NCBI RefSeq assembly: GCF_003545765.1
Contig: NZ_QXIO01000012.1
Span: 1-64,000, forward strand
Direction of reading: 5' to 3'
Source: Colwellia sp. RSH04
Lineage (GTDB): Bacteria; Pseudomonadota; Gammaproteobacteria; Enterobacterales; Alteromonadaceae
Length of the DNA: 64,000 nt
Shown one piece after another: positions 35,970 to 44,819 of this stretch (position 1 is the stretch's first letter; each line of letters begins with the position of its first letter). The translations under genes and the position numbers were made by a program. The notes under the pieces are model-generated. The model did not search any database. It saw only the letters and a list, made by a program, of their open reading frames with translations, and was not told the DNA's origin.

Positions 35970-37733
35970 ATGCACAGCAAGTTTTATATAAAATTGTTTA
36001 TTCTCACGATATTCGTTTACTGTTCGACTCATGTACTCGCATCCGACAAATCGAGTAAGATGACAAATAACTCGATTGGACAAGTCCCTACGTTCAGTAA
36101 GGTGGAAGATCCTGCTCAATATTATACGGATCGACAAAAAGCACTCGATTTAGTGCGGCAAGAAAATTGGCTAGCAGCGAAACCCGTTATCGAGTCTTTG
36201 ATAAGCCAGTACCCTGATGACGGCGATACTTGGTACATCCTAGGCTTAACTTACTTTCAATTAAAAGAATGGGAAAAAGCAATTGCTGCACTTAAAAAGA
36301 CAATAGAGTTAGGTACTATTTTGTCTAATGTTCCAACCGGGTCTGCACCGTCTAATGATATTATGATCAACATTGCAGAAGCTTATGCAGAGCTTGGCCA
36401 AGCGGAAAATACAATTGCTTGGATTAACAAGTCTTTAGCCTATCGCTATGATGACCGAAAGAATTTAATTGGAAACTTTCACTTTAAAGAAATAGCAGCA
36501 TCTAAGGAATTTCAAAAGGTTTCGGGCGTATTTTTGCCTAAAGATATATCGAGAGTAGAGTTATGGCAATATGATCTTAAGTTTCTGGTATCTGAAATAA
36601 AACGACTTCACGTCAACATGTATCACTCAATAAGTGAAGACAACTTTGAAAGAATGGTCGCTACTATTAATAAAAAAATTCCTACGCTGTCTGATCAACA
36701 AATAGTATTCGAGTTTATGAAATTAGTTGCGTCTACGGGTAATGGTCACAACTTCATTGTACCGGCTTACGCCAAAATAGGGGCTTTTAATCAACTACCA
36801 TTACAGTTTTACTTATTTAGCGATGGCCTCTTTATTGTCTCCGCCGAGGAGGAGTATCAGCACTTGGTTGGTAGTAAAGTCGTTAGGATAGGCAGTACAG
36901 CGGTAGAAGAGGCGCTAGACAGAGCTAAAAAGGTGAATGCAAGAGATAATGAAATGCAGCACCTTTGGTTGGCACCTCATTATTTGGGGTTAGCTGAAGT
37001 GCTTGAAGGCTTAAACATTGTCGATGATGCTAATGTTATTACAATTACGATTGAGAGTACTAAGGGCGAGCAGAAAACGGTTACGCCAAAACTTAAAGTA
37101 ATGAGTTTTAGTGGTTTTCCCAAATTACCAGCACTTGCTAATAGTGATGAAATTCATAATTTTCAAGCGAAAAAGACGTATTGGTATCAACATATCCCTG
37201 AACAGTCTGCGCTTTATGTTCAGTATAACTATGTTCATAATTCCAGTTCACAATCATTTGAAAGCTTTAATCATGAGCTTAGAGATAAAATTTCGCTATT
37301 GAAACCTGAGAACATTATTTTGGACATACGACATAATGCTGGTGGTGATGGAAGTACCTATCCACCTTTACTTAAAACATTGGTGCAGTTTGAATCAATA
37401 AGGCCAAATGGCAAACTATTTGTGGTTATGGGAAGGAATACTTTTTCTGCTGCTCACAGTTTATTGTTGGATATTAACCGACTTAGTAATCCAATATTGG
37501 TTGGTGAACCGAGCGGCTCTAGACCCAATGCGTTAAGTGAGGCTGGTTGGTTTAAATTACCGTATAGCGGCACTTGGGGAATTATTTCATCTCAGTTTCA
37601 CCAAGCTTCTAAAGCAGAGGACCATCGCATTTGGGTCTCTCCTCATGTACCTGTAAGCTTATCGTCTAAGCAATACTTTTCAGGGGATGATCCTGCAATG
37701 CAAGCAATAAAGAAGATAATTAACCGTAAATAA
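35970..37733 (+). CDS. Exported TPR protein with S41-like peptidase domain
   Basis: 587-aa exported protein. Order: signal peptide (about residues 1-24), TPR-type helices (about 50-150; DTWYILGLTYFQLKEWEKAI and IMINIAEAYAELGQAENTI), then an S41-like domain (about 200-585) with NIILDIRHNAGGDGSTY and GRNTFSAAHSLLL, which holds the position of the S41 nucleophile serine, and GEPSGSRPN. The usual catalytic lysine of C-terminal processing peptidases is not evident, so it may belong to the tricorn-core-like S41 group or be altered. Substrate unknown. Likely in one unit with the upstream membrane AraC regulator. Confidence 0.82.
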   Translation: MHSKFYIKLFILTIFVYCSTHVLASDKSSKMTNNSIGQVPTFSKVEDPAQYYTDRQKALDLVRQENWLAAKPVIESLISQYPDDGDTWYILGLTYFQLKEWEKAIAALKKTIELGTILSNVPTGSAPSNDIMINIAEAYAELGQAENTIAWINKSLAYRYDDRKNLIGNFHFKEIAASKEFQKVSGVFLPKDISRVELWQYDLKFLVSEIKRLHVNMYHSISEDNFERMVATINKKIPTLSDQQIVFEFMKLVASTGNGHNFIVPAYAKIGAFNQLPLQFYLFSDGLFIVSAEEEYQHLVGSKVVRIGSTAVEEALDRAKKVNARDNEMQHLWLAPHYLGLAEVLEGLNIVDDANVITITIESTKGEQKTVTPKLKVMSFSGFPKLPALANSDEIHNFQAKKTYWYQHIPEQSALYVQYNYVHNSSSQSFESFNHELRDKISLLKPENIILDIRHNAGGDGSTYPPLLKTLVQFESIRPNGKLFVVMGRNTFSAAHSLLLDINRLSNPILVGEPSGSRPNALSEAGWFKLPYSGTWGIISSQFHQASKAEDHRIWVSPHVPVSLSSKQYFSGDDPAMQAIKKIINRK

Positions 37734-37952
37734 GTCTTAATATTAATTGAGTAAAACAGTCTATCGCTAAATTAAAGATTGTTTTAAAGGGATTAGCCGT
37801 TGGCAATAGACGGTTAACAAAATGAGTGTAGAGCTACACATTTTCTTTTAAGTTATATGGGTAGGGACTAAATCTAGGTGATACTTATCTATAAGGTACA
37901 TACTCAAGTCTTTGTTATTGATCAGATTTAATATAAATATACTGTTCTGACC

Positions 37953-38585
37953 TTACTCAGTTTTCTCTTTAAACTCACACAAGTCTTCGATGATGCAAGC
38001 ACCACAGCGAGGTTTGCGGGCGACACAAGTATAACGACCGTGAAGGATAAGCCAGTGGTGCACGTCTACTTTAAATTCAGCAGGAACCACTTTTAAAAGT
38101 TTATTCTCAACTTCTCCTACGTTTTTGCCCATGGCAAATTTAGTGCGGTTTGATACGCGGTCTATATGGGTGTCCACCGCTATCGTCGGCCAGCCAAAGG
38201 CGGTGTTTAACACAACGTTGGCGGTCTTTCGGCCAACGCCAGGCAGGGCTTCTAATGCTTCACGGCTTTCTGGTACTTCACCACCATGTAAATCAACCAG
38301 CATTTGACAGGTTTTGATGGTGTTTACTGCTTTAGTATTAAATAAGCCTATGGTTTTTATATAAGATTTTAAACCATCTAAGCCCAAATCTAATATTGCT
38401 TGAGGCGTATTGGCAACAGGGTAGAGCTTGTCAGTAGCTTTATTTACGCCAACATCGGTAGCTTGTGCTGAAAGCAAAACCGCAATGAGTAACTCAAAAG
38501 GAGAGTTAAAGTTTAACTCTGTTGTTGGGTGAGGGTTGTCATCTCTTAGGCGAGTTAGTATTTCAAGACGTTTTTCTTTATTCAT
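37953..38585 (-). CDS. nth: Endonuclease III
   Basis: 210-aa base-excision repair glycosylase/AP lyase for oxidised pyrimidines. The helix-hairpin-helix LPGVGRKTANVVL with catalytic Lys, VDTHIDRVSNR with catalytic Asp, and the 4Fe-4S loop C-x6-C-x2-C-x5-C (CVARKPRCGACIIEDLC) are all intact. It lies 17 bp after rnfE and is the last gene of the rnf operon, an arrangement shared with E. coli and relatives. A broken copy of its 3' end lies at 34404-34649. Confidence 0.95.
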   Translation of the reverse strand: MNKEKRLEILTRLRDDNPHPTTELNFNSPFELLIAVLLSAQATDVGVNKATDKLYPVANTPQAILDLGLDGLKSYIKTIGLFNTKAVNTIKTCQMLVDLHGGEVPESREALEALPGVGRKTANVVLNTAFGWPTIAVDTHIDRVSNRTKFAMGKNVGEVENKLLKVVPAEFKVDVHHWLILHGRYTCVARKPRCGACIIEDLCEFKEKTE

Positions 38586-38602
38586 AAGTATTATTATTTT
38601 TA

Positions 38603-39373
38603 TTAAGAGTCAAAATTAACGCGAACACGCTCAATTACTTTATCTTCGTTAATCGTATTTTTTTCTTTTATCTTGTTATCAATGGCATTTTTTATAGCAA
38701 TGAGAAACCCCATTACAATGAATGCACCTGGTGGTAAAATCGCTAACAAGAAGTCGCTATTAAGTTCAAGCACTTCTATACGCAATGAGCTCGCCCAATC
38801 TCCTAGTAATAGATTTGCACCATCAAACAATGTACCTTGACCTAGTATTTCTCTGATAGCACCTAATACAATTAACACTAGAGCAAAACCTAAGCCCATC
38901 ATCAAACCATCAAAGGCAGCTTGCTTTATAGGCTGTTTAGAGGCATATGCCTCAGCACGTCCGATAATAGCGCAATTGGTAACTATCAATGGTAAGAATA
39001 TTCCCAGTGATTGATATAAACCAAAAGTATAAGCATTCATTAATAACTGAACACAGGTCACGAAAGCCGCAATAATCAGTACGAAAATAGGTATTCTTAT
39101 TTCTTTAGGTACCCAATGCCTTATCGCTGAAACAGTAATGTTAGAGCAAAGCAGTACTAATAATGTGGCTAAGCCAAGTCCTATAGCGTTAGTTACGGTT
39201 GCTGTTACTGCTAATAATGGGCATAAACCAAGTAATTGTACTAGACCTGGGTTGTTCTTCCATAAGCCTTGTATGGCTAATTCTTTATATTCATCATAAT
39301 TTGCCGCTTCTTTTTGAGGCTGTTCATTATTATCGTCAATATTATGATTAACTGTTGAGCTTGTGTCAGTCAT
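38603..39373 (-). CDS. rnfE: Rnf complex subunit E
   Basis: Integral membrane subunit of the Rnf ion-translocating oxidoreductase, 256 aa, six TM helices. The signature [19 protein letters not shown] at about residues 38-56, and the paired TM pattern shared with RnfA, identify it. It has a polar N-terminal extension of about 25 residues relative to E. coli RsxE. It overlaps rnfG by 8 bp. Confidence 0.94.
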   Translation of the reverse strand: MTDTSSTVNHNIDDNNEQPQKEAANYDEYKELAIQGLWKNNPGLVQLLGLCPLLAVTATVTNAIGLGLATLLVLLCSNITVSAIRHWVPKEIRIPIFVLIIAAFVTCVQLLMNAYTFGLYQSLGIFLPLIVTNCAIIGRAEAYASKQPIKQAAFDGLMMGLGFALVLIVLGAIREILGQGTLFDGANLLLGDWASSLRIEVLELNSDFLLAILPPGAFIVMGFLIAIKNAIDNKIKEKNTINEDKVIERVRVNFDS

Positions 39374-40112
39374 TTTCTTTCTCCTGAGTAGGAGTGCTTT
39401 GTTTTGGTTTTATTTCGTCTTCGATTAAGTCTAATGCTTCACTGTTACATACATTAGGTTGAGTCAATAGATTTGCTTTATTACTATTGAAATAGTGTAC
39501 GGCATTCTTTACTGCTTTAATCACTGCTCGTGGGGTTATAGTGGCACCAGTAAACTGGTCAAACATACCATTTTCTTTGGCTACAGCCCATCGGCTATCA
39601 GTTTGTGAAAGTAATTTTTTGTCAGAAAAAGTAGTGATCCAGTCACTTTTTCTTAACTCAATTTTATCGCCAAGACCGGGGGTCTCTTGGTGTTTTAATA
39701 CTCTAACGCCACTAACACTCTCGTCCATGTTTACCGCGATTATTAATTCAATGTTGCCATTATATCCATCTGGCGCAATAGCGGTAATAGCAACGGCTTG
39801 AACATTATTATTTAAACGTGCGATATAACCTTTTTGAGTGTCGGATGTTCCAAGGTAAGTTGAGGTCATCTCTATACAATCATTGGTAATGTCATTGTTG
39901 TAACGTTCAGGTGAAATAATGCTATGCAAAGTTTTTTGCAACTGTAATTGCTCTTGAGCTTTTATTTTTTCTTTGGTTAATTCGTTAACTAAGCCAACAA
40001 CTAAGGTACAAGATATAGCAAAGGCAGCCAATATTTTACTATTTTTTGACATGGCAGTAACACGGGTACTGCTATTTGGCTTCACATCTTCAGTGTTAGA
40101 TTTATCATTCAT
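39366..40112 (-). CDS. rnfG: Rnf complex subunit G
   Basis: 248-aa membrane-anchored flavoprotein subunit with one TM helix (about residues 27-45) and a periplasmic FMN-binding domain. The [10 protein letters not shown] motif near residue 200 carries the threonine to which FMN is attached covalently by ApbE. A Glu/Lys-rich tail of about 30 residues follows the domain. It is located between rnfD (2-bp gap) and rnfE (overlap) in the operon. Confidence 0.94.
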   Translation of the reverse strand: MNDKSNTEDVKPNSSTRVTAMSKNSKILAAFAISCTLVVGLVNELTKEKIKAQEQLQLQKTLHSIISPERYNNDITNDCIEMTSTYLGTSDTQKGYIARLNNNVQAVAITAIAPDGYNGNIELIIAVNMDESVSGVRVLKHQETPGLGDKIELRKSDWITTFSDKKLLSQTDSRWAVAKENGMFDQFTGATITPRAVIKAVKNAVHYFNSNKANLLTQPNVCNSEALDLIEDEIKPKQSTPTQEKEND

Positions 40113-40114
40113 CG

Positions 40115-41176
40115 CTAACTAAGATCCTTACTGTGGCCATATGTTCGTGGACGAGTGTATTGATCAATTAATGGTGCTGACATATTGCAAAGTAATACAG
40201 CAAAAGCAACGCCATCAGGGTAACCGCCAAAAACTCGAATGAGGTAGACGAGTAGCCCAGCTAATAGCCCTACTATTAATCTACCCTTTGCACTTGTTGC
40301 TCCTGTTACAGGGTCAGTCAATATAAAAAAAGCGCCAAGCATTGTTGCACCTGAAAACCAATGAAACATTGTTGAAGCACTACTGTCAGGAACAATAGTG
40401 TAACCAATTAACGAACATAAAAATAAACTTAATAAAAAGCTTACAGGGGTTTGCCAAGCTATCGCTTTTTTACTAATAAGAAAAATGCCGCCCAATAAAA
40501 AAGCAAGGTTAACCCACTCCCAACCAACAGCAAAATGTTCACCAAATACAGAGCTTTGCGTTGTCTCTGAAACAGTTAATCCCATAGTAATGCTAGTTTT
40601 AAGTGTATCTAACGGTGTTGCCATGGTAACACCATCTATACTCGTTCTTAATTGTTCTACAGAGTATCCATCAATTGTAAAGCCTGTAAAAATGGTGGTT
40701 AAAGTATTGCTAAAGCTTAATTCTATTTCCATTAAGCTAATAGGCGGTTGCCACGTTGTCATTTGTAAAGGGAACGAAATAAGCAGCATGACATAACCGG
40801 TCATCGCTGGGTTAAATGGGTTATGGCCTAATCCACCGTATAGGTGTTTAGCAATGGCAATAGCAAAGATAGTGCCGATTACTGTAATCCACCAAGGTGC
40901 AAAGGCAGGAAGACATATACCAATTAACATAGCCGTTAATAATGCACTGCCATCAAAGAGTTGTTCTGTTATTCGTTTTTCTCGCAATGAAAGGACAATA
41001 AACTCACATAGCATTGCTGTTATCATCGCAATACCTATGTGTATAAGGTTACCCCAACCAAAAAAGTACCACTGCGCAATAATGCCAGGTATTGCAGCAA
41101 ATATTACGAGACGCATTAGCGACGATGTTGATTGTTGATTATGGTTATGGGGTGAGCTTGCTATCCAAAAAGCCAT
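40115..41176 (-). CDS. rnfD: Rnf complex subunit D
   Basis: 353-aa integral membrane subunit with about ten TM helices, homologous to NqrB, carrying a covalent FMN in well-studied members. Hallmarks: SPHNHNQQSTSSLMRLV at the N-terminus, LYGGLGHNPFNPAMTGYVMLL and FSGATMLGAFFILTDPVTGAT. Operon position between rnfC and rnfG supports the call. It is thought to help couple electron flow to Na+ or H+ movement. Confidence 0.94.
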   Translation of the reverse strand: MAFWIASSPHNHNQQSTSSLMRLVIFAAIPGIIAQWYFFGWGNLIHIGIAMITAMLCEFIVLSLREKRITEQLFDGSALLTAMLIGICLPAFAPWWITVIGTIFAIAIAKHLYGGLGHNPFNPAMTGYVMLLISFPLQMTTWQPPISLMEIELSFSNTLTTIFTGFTIDGYSVEQLRTSIDGVTMATPLDTLKTSITMGLTVSETTQSSVFGEHFAVGWEWVNLAFLLGGIFLISKKAIAWQTPVSFLLSLFLCSLIGYTIVPDSSASTMFHWFSGATMLGAFFILTDPVTGATSAKGRLIVGLLAGLLVYLIRVFGGYPDGVAFAVLLCNMSAPLIDQYTRPRTYGHSKDLS

Positions 41177-41179
41177 TGA

Positions 41180-43489
41180 TTATTTTGCCCCTTTCTCTTG
41201 TTCATGCATCGTTTTTTCTTCACTTACAGATTGAGTCGCTAGTTTTTTTTTAGCAAGTGCTTTAGCTTTTGCTTTGGCTATGATGGCAGCCTTTTTAGCG
41301 TCTTTATCGCTTATGTTGTTTGTATCATTTATAGTGCTAGTTTCTGATGTGTTTTGAACCTTTCTAGGTTCTACATTAACTGTGTTTTTTTCGCTAACTT
41401 TATTGTCAGTATTTGATTCTTTATTTTTTTTAGCCAGCGCTTTTGCTTTCGCTTTTGCAATTACCGCTGCTTTTTTCGCGTCTTTTTCATCAATAGCAGG
41501 CTCTGACTCTGCTGTAGAGGCAATCGTTAAATCACTTGCCGTCGACGAATCATTATTTGAACTCGCTTGCTTTTTGGCTAATGCTTTTGCTTTCGCTTTT
41601 GCTATGGCATTCGCTTTTTTATCCGCTAAAGATAATGAATCAGTTTGTTCTTGATTTTGTTCTTGCCCCTGAATAGGTGCTTTTTCTTGCGATTTTTTTG
41701 CTTTAGCTTTAGCTACAGCTGCTGCAATTTTGGCTTTTTTACTGTCTGTATTTGATGGTTCAACTTTAGCGTTTTCTTTAGCATCAATCTCAGGAGCTGG
41801 TTTAGCTTGTTTTTTTGCCTTTGCTCTTGCAATAGCGGCTGCAACTTGTGCCTTTTTGTTATCTTGGTTTTCTGTTGTTTCTACAGGGGCAGAAATAGCT
41901 GAACTGCTAGGTGATTTTTGATTAGCTGCTTTTTTAGCTTTTACGCGAGCTAACGCAGCGGCAACGGCTGATTTAGCTTCTGTAGCTTCAGGGGTTGCTT
42001 TGTTCATCGCGGCTTTACGTGCTTCTGCGGCTTTTTTGTGCTTAAGTTCTCTTGCTCTTTTTTCTTTTTCTAATCTTTGTTTTCTCGCTTCAAAACGCGC
42101 TTTTGCTTTTTCAGCTTTAAGCTCTTGTTGTTGTTGTTGTCGTATTTCTGCTTTAGCAATTCGGTAATATTGCACTAAAGGAATATGACTTGGGCAAACG
42201 TATGCACAAGCACCACAGTCAATACAATCTGACAAATTAAGTTTATTAAGTTGCGGGTAATCTTTGGCTTTTGCACTCCACTGCAACTCTTGTGGTAATA
42301 GGTTAGTAGGGCAAACATCTGCACATTGACCACAACGAATACATTCAACTTCAGCGCTATTACCTTCAAAAGCACTAGGCATTTCTTTATAAGAGGGCGC
42401 TAAGATACAATTGGTTGTTTTTATAACGGGAACGGTGTCAGTAGGTAAACTGAAACCCATCATAGGTCCACCCATGATCACCGGTGTTTTTTCCATCCCT
42501 TGATTATCAAAGCCGCATTGACTAAGTAGGTAATGGACAGGTGTGCCAAGTAATGCCCAGACATTTTGAGGCTTTTCTAATGCTTGGCCAGTTACGGTTA
42601 CAACACGTTGTATTAATGGAGTATCATGCAAAATAGCTTCACTAATGGCATAACATGTGGCAACGTTTTGCATGATAATACCTTCCTTGATAGGAAGGGT
42701 GCCTGATTTAATCTCTTTACCCGTAAGTATTTGAATTAACTGTTTTTCGCCACCTGCCGGATATTCAGTTGGTACAACACATACGTGAATTTTTTCAATG
42801 CCAGCAGTTGCTTTTTTTAATGCTTCAATTGCTTTAGGCTTATTGTCTTCTATACCAATTAATATAAACGCGGGATTAAGTAATTTGTTTAATATTTTAA
42901 TGCCATCGACGATTGATTCGCTGTGTTCACACATCAGCAAGTCATCAGCGGTAATATATGGTTCACATTCAGCGGCATTGATGATTAAGAAATTGATATC
43001 AGGTTTGGTATCTACTTTTATATGCGTAGGGAATCCCGCTCCGCCCATTCCTGATATACCCGCATCAGCAATCTTTTTAACAATTTCTTGGTTTGTCAAT
43101 GTGGCAACGTCATTACAGGGAGTTCGTTCTACCCAAGTATCTTGATGATCAACGTTTAAAAATATACATAATTCAGACAAACCAGAAGGGTGTGCAATAA
43201 CAGAATGCTTAATGGCGGTAATGGTACCACTTGTTGGTGCATGCACAGGAACAGCCATCGGGTTTGTACTTTTTGTTAAAGGCTGTCCTTTTAATACATG
43301 ATCGCCAACTTGCACCAATAAATCACCTTGGCGGCCAATATGCTGCTGTAAAGGGATGATAAGTTGCTCAGGTAATGATAATGGTTTTATCGGCTTCTGA
43401 TTGGTAAGCGTTTTTTGTTCAGGCGGATGTACGCCACCGTGAAAGCTCCAAAATTTTTGCTGATTGATACGATTAATTATCGACTCCAT
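41180..43489 (-). CDS. rnfC: Rnf complex subunit C with long Lys/Ala repeat tail
   Basis: 769-aa NADH/FMN-binding peripheral subunit. The core (residues 1 to about 450) has the RnfC N-terminal domain, the GMGGAGFPTHIK NAD/FMN loop, and two 4Fe-4S motifs CIRCGQCADVCP (about 384-394) and CIDCGACAYVCP (about 423-433). The C-terminal 320 residues are highly charged, with six imperfect repeats of the form KKAKxAAAIAKAKAKA, probably helical; E. coli RsxC has a comparable tail. I choose ATG 43489 over the TTG at 43492 because AGGAGGG sits 4 nt before the ATG. Confidence 0.94.
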   Translation of the reverse strand: MESIINRINQQKFWSFHGGVHPPEQKTLTNQKPIKPLSLPEQLIIPLQQHIGRQGDLLVQVGDHVLKGQPLTKSTNPMAVPVHAPTSGTITAIKHSVIAHPSGLSELCIFLNVDHQDTWVERTPCNDVATLTNQEIVKKIADAGISGMGGAGFPTHIKVDTKPDINFLIINAAECEPYITADDLLMCEHSESIVDGIKILNKLLNPAFILIGIEDNKPKAIEALKKATAGIEKIHVCVVPTEYPAGGEKQLIQILTGKEIKSGTLPIKEGIIMQNVATCYAISEAILHDTPLIQRVVTVTGQALEKPQNVWALLGTPVHYLLSQCGFDNQGMEKTPVIMGGPMMGFSLPTDTVPVIKTTNCILAPSYKEMPSAFEGNSAEVECIRCGQCADVCPTNLLPQELQWSAKAKDYPQLNKLNLSDCIDCGACAYVCPSHIPLVQYYRIAKAEIRQQQQQELKAEKAKARFEARKQRLEKEKRARELKHKKAAEARKAAMNKATPEATEAKSAVAAALARVKAKKAANQKSPSSSAISAPVETTENQDNKKAQVAAAIARAKAKKQAKPAPEIDAKENAKVEPSNTDSKKAKIAAAVAKAKAKKSQEKAPIQGQEQNQEQTDSLSLADKKANAIAKAKAKALAKKQASSNNDSSTASDLTIASTAESEPAIDEKDAKKAAVIAKAKAKALAKKNKESNTDNKVSEKNTVNVEPRKVQNTSETSTINDTNNISDKDAKKAAIIAKAKAKALAKKKLATQSVSEEKTMHEQEKGAK

Positions 43490-43498
43490 CAAGCCCTC

Positions 43499-44053
43499 CT
43501 AATCTATTTGCTGAACAGGGATACTGTTTAAATCCCACAACCAGTTCTGAGTGGTTTCAGGTACTACACGCATTTCTATACAGTCAACAGGACAAGGAGC
43601 AACACATAAATCACAACCAGTACATTCATCGGCAATAATAGTATGCATTTGTTTGGCTGCGCCGAGGATGGCATCAACAGGACAAGCCTGTATACATTTA
43701 GTGCATCCGATACAGTCTTCTTCAATAATAAAAGCGACTTTGGGGCGATTATCTTTTTCATGACTTTCATCTAGAGGCTCTGCTTCAACTCCCATTAAGT
43801 CGGCAATTTTTTTTATGGTATCTTCACCGCCGGGGGCACATTTATTAATTGCTTCGCCATCTGCAACAGCTTGCGCGTAAGGTTTACATCCCGGATAGCC
43901 GCATTGGCCACATTGAGTTTGGGGTAATATGGCATCTATTTGCTCAACGATAGGGTCAGCATCAACTTTAAATCGAATGGAGGCGTACCCGAGTAAGGCG
44001 CCAAATAATGCGGCAATTAGCCCGAATACTAGAATGGCAATTAAGAGAGTCAT
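43499..44053 (-). CDS. rnfB: Rnf complex subunit B (ferredoxin-like)
   Basis: 184-aa iron-sulfur subunit with one N-terminal membrane anchor. Cluster motifs are [13 protein letters not shown] (4Fe-4S domain of the Fe-hydrogenase/RnfB type, about residues 49-61), [12 protein letters not shown] and [12 protein letters not shown] (two 4Fe-4S ferredoxin motifs). It passes electrons between a ferredoxin partner and the membrane subunits. The start follows rnfA directly with no gap. Confidence 0.95.
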   Translation of the reverse strand: MTLLIAILVFGLIAALFGALLGYASIRFKVDADPIVEQIDAILPQTQCGQCGYPGCKPYAQAVADGEAINKCAPGGEDTIKKIADLMGVEAEPLDESHEKDNRPKVAFIIEEDCIGCTKCIQACPVDAILGAAKQMHTIIADECTGCDLCVAPCPVDCIEMRVVPETTQNWLWDLNSIPVQQID

Positions 44054-44635
44054 TTATAATTTTACCAAGCCGGTAAAGCCCATAAAGGCTAATGACATTA
44101 AACCTGCGGTAATCATAGCTATAGCCGCACCTTTAAATGGAGTAGGTACGTCGGCATTCGCTAATTTTTCGCGCATTGCAGAAAACATCACTAAAACCAA
44201 AGAAAAGCCAACTGAAGCACCAAAGCCATAGATAATTGATTCAAAGAAATTGTGATGTGAACGCAAGTTTAATAAAGCAACACCTAAAACAGCACAGTTT
44301 GTGGTGATTAACGGTAAGAAAATACCTAATAAACGATATAAACTTGCACTTGTTTTATGAACTACCATTTCTGTGAATTGAACCACAACAGCTATTACAA
44401 GAATAAAACTCATTGTGGTTAAATATTCAATATTTAGTGGTACTAGCAGGTAAGTGGTGACCAAATAGCTTAAAAGAGAAGCTACTGTCATTACAAAAAT
44501 GGTAGCAAAAGACATACCGATAGCGGTTTCTGTGCGAGAAGAGACCCCCATAAAAGGGCATAAACCTAAGAATTGCACAAGTACAAAATTATTAACTAGC
44601 ACTGTTGCAACAAGTAGCAGAAGATAATCAGTCAT
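44054..44635 (-). CDS. rnfA: Rnf complex subunit A
   Basis: 193-aa membrane subunit with six TM helices, first gene of rnfABCDGE-nth. The start [32 protein letters not shown] is characteristic (given here in part: [18 protein letters not shown]), and the [12 protein letters not shown] stretch matches RnfA/NqrE. With rnfE it forms the paired inverted membrane halves that hold an iron-sulfur site. The promoter should lie in 44636-44819. Confidence 0.95.
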   Translation of the reverse strand: MTDYLLLLVATVLVNNFVLVQFLGLCPFMGVSSRTETAIGMSFATIFVMTVASLLSYLVTTYLLVPLNIEYLTTMSFILVIAVVVQFTEMVVHKTSASLYRLLGIFLPLITTNCAVLGVALLNLRSHHNFFESIIYGFGASVGFSLVLVMFSAMREKLANADVPTPFKGAAIAMITAGLMSLAFMGFTGLVKL

Positions 44636-44819
44636 TTGCTTAAAAGGGTATGAAAGTAAAAATTAATTGGCTGTATTATCCGTTGTTATTACATATTTAA
44701 CAACAGTTTCGATAGCTGCTAGCAATGATTTTTTAGATTAATATTGAATAATTGTATTAGAAAGGTTTACGACTACAACCTTTTGTTTTAAAAACATACA
44801 GTAGTAGTCGTTTGGATAG

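Noticed and set aside
41382..41921. Plus-strand ORFs rich in Ala/Phe opposite rnfC
   Set aside because: They are mirror images of the Lys/Ala repeat codons of rnfC; low complexity in this frame and no ribosome binding site.
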